Below the pieces are notes generated by a model. The model was not told the DNA's origin and did not search any database. It saw only the letters and a program-made list of their open reading frames with translations. Below are positions 61,113-64,000 of a stretch of DNA of 64,000 nt, piece by piece. Every line of letters starts with the position of its first letter. Position 1 is the first letter of the stretch. A program made the position numbers and the translations under genes. The DNA is from Nematocida homosporus (lineage: Eukaryota; Microsporidia), in the NCBI RefSeq assembly GCF_024244095.1, contig NW_026250681.1, positions 1 through 64,000 on the forward strand. Reading direction: 5' to 3'.

Positions 61113-61406
61113 ATGACGTACCAGCAGGGATCATCGATCGATCATGTCTTTGAACGTGGAGCTTTGGACTGGCTTGGTTTGAGTTTTGTATTTATGGGTA
61201 TATTTTGGGCTATCTTTGTCTTTATTGAGATGTTTGGAGGGTTTCCCTCACTTTCTTATCGAATTGCTGAACGTGTAGGTGCCTTAATAATATATACATC
61301 TTTGTATATTGTGGTGCTTTCGTTGGTTCATGCTCATGTACCTGTTGATGTAAATGTAAGTGGGTGGTTTAGACGGCGATTTAAGCGAAATAAGCTAGAT
61401 AGTTAG
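61113..61406 (+). CDS. Unknown small two-span membrane protein
   Basis: A 97-residue protein. Two hydrophobic segments are clear: LGLSFVFMGIFWAIFVFIEM (about 22-41) and ALIIYTSLYIVVLSLVHAHV (about 57-76). The C terminus is very basic (FRRRFKRNK) and would sit on the cytosolic side. No family recognised. The start is supported by the AAAAAAAG context and by its clean position 10 bp from the divergent reductase start; length and hydrophobic pattern support a real gene. It may be an ER or mitosome membrane micro-subunit, but nothing in the sequence proves this. Confidence 0.5.
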   Translation: MTYQQGSSIDHVFERGALDWLGLSFVFMGIFWAIFVFIEMFGGFPSLSYRIAERVGALIIYTSLYIVVLSLVHAHVPVDVNVSGWFRRRFKRNKLDS

Positions 61407-61896
61407 TTAGTATATAAATAGTTAAAATGGAATTAAGTTGGTTTATTATTTAAAAGATAAGGTTGAGTTTGTATTATTGGGGTGAGTTTGTGTTATTGGA
61501 TTGAGTTAGAATTAAGTTAAGTTAAGTTAGTGAAAGTATATTGCACTGTAAGGTGTGGTGTTGCTAGATTGGGTTAGTATTGAGTAGGGTTGTTATTGGT
61601 ATTGTGTTGGTGTTGTTATTGGGTTGTGATTGGGTAGGGTTTGTTGTATGTTCCTAGCAGGATATACCTGGTCTGAAAAGACGGGAAGAAAGTTACCTAA
61701 TAAGGAAATTTTCCTGTTTATAAATAGACAAGTGAATCAATAAATACGAGAGTTTAAATGGCGGACCGCAGAAAACAACTGAGATGTGATTGGGTTAGGT
61801 TAATACTAGAATAAAATTTCCTTTTTGGGTTGATATTTCCTTTTTAGGTAAAAAGATGTTCTTTTATAGTAATTTAGTTGTGTAAGTTTTGTAAAT
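61407..61896. other. Intergenic, G/T-rich then a non-repetitive 270-bp segment and promoter
   Basis: G/T-rich low-complexity words run to about 61630. From there to 61896 the DNA is complex: AGGAAATTTTCCT inverted repeat at 61703-61715, TATAAATA at about 61719, AATAAATACG at about 61740, then two ATTTCCTTTTT copies. No frame of useful length. It may hold a promoter or a non-coding RNA. Confidence 0.5.
61816..61845 (+). promoter_or_regulatory. Doubled T/C-rich motif upstream of the 5-span membrane gene
   Basis: ATTTCCTTTTT occurs at 61816-61826 and again at 61835-61845 (19-bp spacing, two helical turns). The second is followed by AGGTA and, about 30 bp later, TAGTAATTTAG. The same arrangement lies before the amino-acid transporter (873-895). 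Confidence 0.4.
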
Positions 61897-62763
61897 ATGA
61901 TGGAATATACATCTGTTGATGTTCAACCTACACCAACACTTACTAATATGGTGGTAGAGGGATGGGATCCAGTTAAGAATGCAGCTATGCAAACCTATAC
62001 GAATTTAAATTCACGGCCTAATGGTATACGCCAAGTATGGGATGAATTGAAGGGAAATGGAATGATGGCTTTTGGTGGGGCAATTGCTTGGTGCAGTACT
62101 ATATTGGTGCTGGCTTGTCTGATGTTCTTGACTCGAGTAACAGTTGCTAATAACTTATCTGGACTGTTGGGTCATGGCGTGCCGCATTACGGAAGCCAAA
62201 GTGCATCGATTCAACTGTGTGTTATGGCTGTGATAACCCTGGTGATTGGTGGGGTTGGCTTAGGATATTGGGTTAAAGAGTTATGCCATACTGGTAAACC
62301 GCGTAAAATGCCATATGTAGCTGCTAAGTCTGCTGCAGCTACTTTAATGATTTTAGTCCCAGCTTCTATAGTGACCTTTGGTGTATTTGGACTTAAGGGT
62401 CTTTTAAACATGGCTAGAGAGGGAGCAATTGATAATGGCAAGGCTCCACTCATAGGAAAGGTTGGGATGTTTTGGATTATGGGCGGAATCTTGGCTATAC
62501 TCGGAGTGCTGGCTTTGGTAGCAATGGCACTTTGGACAATTAGGAGGATCAAACAGCCAAAGGAGACACGGCCATCTGTTAGGGATCTACTTCTTCCATT
62601 CCTGCTATTTGTTGCTTTGATCGTGGTTCTTGTTTGGGGCGGTATTCTTTTGAATAGCCTTGGGGTTAGAGCCGTAGATCTTTTTAGGTATAGGAATGGG
62701 ATTGGATCCAGTAGCTTTGATTTACATCCTTTTGAACTTTTGATTAAGGGCTATACGCCATAA
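61897..62763 (+). CDS. Unknown five-span membrane protein
   Basis: A 288-residue protein (287 if the second ATG is used). After a 50-residue soluble N terminus there are about five hydrophobic helices: AIAWCSTILVLACLMFL (about 63-79), QLCVMAVITLVIGGVGLGYW, AAATLMILVPASIVTFGVFGL, GMFWIMGGILAILGVLALVAMAL and LLLPFLLFVALIVVLVWGGIL. The loops are basic (KELCHTGKPRKM, RRIKQPKETRPSV). No family recognised; likely lineage-specific. Its promoter shares a T/C-rich motif with the amino-acid transporter gene, which hints at co-regulation of two membrane proteins. AATAAATGA follows about 35 bp after the stop. Confidence 0.6.
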   Translation: MMEYTSVDVQPTPTLTNMVVEGWDPVKNAAMQTYTNLNSRPNGIRQVWDELKGNGMMAFGGAIAWCSTILVLACLMFLTRVTVANNLSGLLGHGVPHYGSQSASIQLCVMAVITLVIGGVGLGYWVKELCHTGKPRKMPYVAAKSAAATLMILVPASIVTFGVFGLKGLLNMAREGAIDNGKAPLIGKVGMFWIMGGILAILGVLALVAMALWTIRRIKQPKETRPSVRDLLLPFLLFVALIVVLVWGGILLNSLGVRAVDLFRYRNGIGSSSFDLHPFELLIKGYTP

Positions 62764-63102
62764 AAACTCGCTGACTTATAATTGGGTAGCATCAAATAAA
62801 TGAATTGAGTTGGTATTGTATTAGGATTGTGATTAGTATTGTGATTGGTATTGGTATTGGGTTGTGTTAGGTTGTGATTGAGTTATGATATATTTTAGAC
62901 TAGACGCTAATTGCTACATTCTCACTACTATTCAAGATACAACGCAATGATTGTCTCACCACATCACCCCACCCCACTCCACACCACACCAAACTACCTC
63001 AACTTAACTTAACTTAACACAACTCTACTGCAATCTAAATAGTACTATTAAAAAGCTTCCACATTTATTGATAAGCAACGCGTGTTATAGACGAAAGGTA
63101 GA
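62764..63102. repeat. Intergenic low-complexity between convergent genes
   Basis: No gene seen. G/T-rich words (GATTAGTATTGTGATTGG) to about 62890, then C/A-rich (CACCCCACTCCACACC; AACTTAACTTAACTTAAC at 63001-63018). AATAAATG for the alanyl-tRNA synthetase gene lies at 63064-63071 on the minus strand. Confidence 0.65.
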
Positions 63103-64000
63103 TTAAAGGAAGCTTAAAGAGTGCTTGAGAACTTCAATGGTTTGGTTAAGCGGGTAAGAGGTGCTACCGAAAGCTTTAACGCCCTTGCCGCCAATTTTGG
63201 CCACTCGGTCTTCTTTAAAGGCATTCTTAAGAACTTCCGAGGCATTAGGAAGTACGCCATAAAGAAGCACACCCTCATCGACTGGATAGAGAATAACTCC
63301 ATGCTTCTTATTCTTATCAAGATGTTGCACTAATGGAGATAGCATTTTAGTTGCCATGGAGGCCGGCATATCGGCTAGAGGTGCGCATGTAAAGAGAATA
63401 TGCGACTTTTCTTCTAGTTCTTGGACCAGTCTTTGGTGTTCGGCTTCAAAATACGCCTTTTGCTTTTGAATCTGCGCCTTTTGGAAGCTTTCGATCTGAA
63501 CACGAATTTGCTGGGCTTCTTTAAGTGGGAAATCACTTGTTTCCAACTCATTGCGAATAGCTTGCAATTCTTGCTGGTTGCTGATTCCTTGAGATAGTAT
63601 GGTTTTAGCACGATGCTCGGCATCTTTAGCCGATTGGCCACAAAGTGCTACAATCCGTCGGACGCCACGGGCAATACCGGCTTCCGCAAGAATACGAATC
63701 TTTTCTATCTCGGCTGTGTTAGAAACATGCGTGCCTCCACATAACTCGGCGGAACGATGGGGTTCATCCATTGGCTTCTCACCCACCATAATCACTCTAA
63801 CTGTCTGCGGATAAGCTTCATCTTTCATAAACCTCAACCCCTTGATCTTAATAGCCTCATCATATGGCATATGATAAGCCCGCACTTTCTCTTTCTTGGC
63901 TAAAATACTAGCTAGCTTATCTTCAATAGCCGTGATCTCGGCCGCTGATAAAGCATGGGGCCACCAGAAGTCAAATCGTAATCTGCCTTCACTTACTAAA
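63103..64000 (-). CDS. ALA1: Alanyl-tRNA synthetase, C-terminal part (5' end outside window)
   Basis: Charges tRNA-Ala. The frame is open to the right edge: the first visible residues read LVSEGRLRFDFWWPHALS, the RLRFDF motif at the start of the editing domain, and a GTG at 63885 is not a real start. About 298 residues are visible. SAELCGGTHVSNTAEI is the zinc site (C..H) of the editing domain that clears Ser-tRNA-Ala and Gly-tRNA-Ala. IARGVRRIVALCG follows, then a coiled linker (about 100 residues) and a C-Ala domain ending with DEGVLLYGVLPNA and KIGGKGVKAFGSTSYPLN. All visible parts look intact. AATAAA lies about 35 bp beyond the stop. Confidence 0.93.
   Translation of the reverse strand, partial: LVSEGRLRFDFWWPHALSAAEITAIEDKLASILAKKEKVRAYHMPYDEAIKIKGLRFMKDEAYPQTVRVIMVGEKPMDEPHRSAELCGGTHVSNTAEIEKIRILAEAGIARGVRRIVALCGQSAKDAEHRAKTILSQGISNQQELQAIRNELETSDFPLKEAQQIRVQIESFQKAQIQKQKAYFEAEHQRLVQELEEKSHILFTCAPLADMPASMATKMLSPLVQHLDKNKKHGVILYPVDEGVLLYGVLPNASEVLKNAFKEDRVAKIGGKGVKAFGSTSYPLNQTIEVLKHSLSFL

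Overview
The window looks like a piece of a microsporidian (or very close relative) nuclear genome. It is eukaryotic: 26S proteasome Rpt1, V-ATPase A, Xpo1, TAF8, Cdc73, CCR4-NOT Not1, SAGA Sgf73, Spc25, tubulin cofactor A and RFC clamp-loader subunits. All confidently read genes are single open frames with no intron needed. Many proteins are shorter than their yeast or human relatives. Only mitosome-type functions are visible (an adrenodoxin-reductase-like protein and an Atm1-like half ABC transporter), with no respiratory genes. I do not assign a genus.

Layout. 1-4 kb: end of a membrane protein, an amino-acid transporter with a striking palindromic promoter, N-myristoyltransferase with a small 3' overlapping gene. 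4-7 kb: Uba4, a Pcc1-like gene and an Elp6-like gene. 7-16 kb: V-ATPase A, a membrane-anchored unknown, a Nop4-like RNA-binding protein (interrupted by an assembly gap), tubulin cofactor A, Rpt1. 15-24.5 kb: a HECT ligase, then a divergent pair of putatively secretory-pathway proteins (a large anchored M16 metallopeptidase homologue with a broken zinc motif, and a leucine-rich protein with a signal sequence), then a small Rrp17/Nol12-like gene. 24.9-38 kb: a 785-aa unknown, ribosomal protein uL11, Xpo1, an unknown, an EDC4-like C-terminal protein, the ABC transporter. 37.8-45 kb: PIN-domain protein, GDI/REP-like protein, Sgf73-like SCA7 protein, an MCM9-like helicase overlapping an unknown gene, AMP deaminase. 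45-54 kb: Ctu2-like protein, Spc25, TAF8, Rvb2-like ATPase, two RFC subunits, a PIG-U-like protein, Cdc73, an adaptor mu subunit. 54.8-64 kb: Not1, adrenodoxin-reductase-like protein, two unknown membrane proteins and the 3' part of alanyl-tRNA synthetase running off the right edge.

Genes come in tight blocks (overlaps, or 6-45 bp gaps, including divergent starts 9, 10, 18 and 26 bp apart) separated by 300-1300 bp of low-complexity DNA built from short words such as TTGAGTTAAG / TAGTATT or their complements. These tracts are strongly strand-polarised, mostly C/A-rich on the sense strand before a gene and G/T-rich after it, with abrupt switches. Starts are commonly preceded by a T-run, and several stop codons lie inside an AATAAA hexamer, so untranslated ends are probably very short.

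Themes that connect genes: tRNA anticodon-loop modification (Uba4, Ctu2-like, Elp6-like, Pcc1-like), replication and genome maintenance (two RFC subunits, MCM9-like), mRNA decay (Not1, EDC4-like), transcription (TAF8, Cdc73, Sgf73-like, Rvb2-like), mitosomal Fe-S work (adrenodoxin-reductase-like, Atm1-like), and putative host-interface proteins. Assignments rest on reading the sequence by eye against remembered family motifs; no search was run.
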